Source of the DNA: Bedellia somnulentella
Lineage: Eukaryota > Arthropoda > Insecta > Lepidoptera > Bedelliidae
Length of the DNA: 64,000 nt
Reading direction: 5' to 3'
Assembly (NCBI GenBank): GCA_963576735.1
Contig: OY755188.1
Span: 3,038,001 to 3,102,000 of the forward strand
Shown here: piece after piece, positions 63,798-64,000 of the stretch
Layout: each line of letters opens with the position of its first letter
How positions within the stretch are numbered: the first letter of the stretch is position 1
Translations under genes and position numbers: made by a program
The notes under the pieces: generated by a model
What the model was told of the DNA's origin: nothing
Database searches by the model: none
What the model saw: only the letters and a program-made list of their open reading frames with translations

Positions 63798-64000
63798 ATG
63801 CGCTTCAATATTTAACCATCTAAACTAATTCAAGACGATGATGCGATGACTAATATCACTATCTTAACAATAAACCCCACTGATTTAGGGTCACACATTA
63901 TATCTCGATAATTCTCAATTTTCCACGCTATTTTACCATTTCTTGAGAACATGTCAAGTTTTAAACGAATATAAACTTAAATCAGCTTGCTATCCCATTT
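63798..64000. other. No recognisable feature
   Basis: A+T-rich end of the window. Confidence 0.4.

Overview
This window looks like gene-poor, A+T-rich chromosomal DNA of an arthropod, most likely a moth or butterfly. The support is the mix of repeats: Helitrons ending in CTAG whose right side reads ..TTATAA..TATAGAT, jockey-like LINE ends, a LINE 3' end carrying the 'gcggtcttatcgctaaaagc' motif I recall from Lepidoptera, tRNA-derived SINEs and short DNA transposons. I found no host exon, rRNA gene, functional tRNA gene, virus, CRISPR array or bacterial-type operon. The longest open frames (up to about 200 codons) are fragments of retrotransposon reverse transcriptase, Helitron helicase, or antisense shadows of these.

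Three families dominate. SINE-A (about 245 bp, starts TGCTGTGTAGTGYCGGCTTAG, tail (ATGT)n) has about 40 full or partial copies on both strands, often clustered or tail-to-tail. SINE-B (about 335 bp) has a tRNA-like head with A and B boxes and a (TTATG)n tail, with over a dozen copies. LINE-L is a non-LTR retrotransposon present as about 20 strongly 5'-truncated copies that keep the C-terminal end of the reverse transcriptase and the 3' end. All three end in nearly the same 40 bases: CTSKCYACCCC, a small CCC/GGG hairpin, TA, then cGGCGTGAG or aGCCGTGAG and a short tandem tail. This is what is expected if LINE-L supplies the reverse transcriptase that copies both SINEs. Eight SINE-A, two SINE-B and five LINE-L copies have readable target-site duplications.

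Layout. 1-11.0 kb: scattered SINE-A copies and a young LINE-L (8939-9336). 11.2-12.2 kb: a SINE-B split by a foldback DNA transposon. 12.2-16.9 kb: jockey-like LINE remnant, a textbook SINE-A (13082-13318) and a triple SINE-A cluster. 17-24 kb: mostly unique A+T-rich DNA with a small MITE and two SINE-A. 24-36 kb: LINE-L ends, a duplicated SINE-A/LINE-L block (25.6 and 28.6 kb), a full SINE-B (30.6 kb) and a SINE-A sitting between two 150-bp direct repeats (34.6-35.15 kb). 35.4-39.2 kb: almost nothing recognisable. 40.7-46 kb: several DNA transposons (40.8, 42.3, 44.0, 45.75 kb) and an RTE-like LINE remnant. 46-48.5 kb: SINE-A copies and a Helitron carrying a helicase fragment and a nested SINE-A. 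53.2-55.6 kb: a LINE-L copy split by a 1.47-kb element that carries a PIF1 helicase fragment, a 160-bp foldback and tandem repeats. 55.6-64 kb: SINE-B/SINE-A junctions, two non-coding Helitrons, two further LINE 3' ends, an exact 86-bp tandem duplication and a complete SINE-B at the end.

The genes do not form a pathway. What works together here is a retrotransposon (LINE-L) and its likely parasites (SINE-A, SINE-B). Calls rest on reading the sequence by eye; family names are mine and no database was searched.
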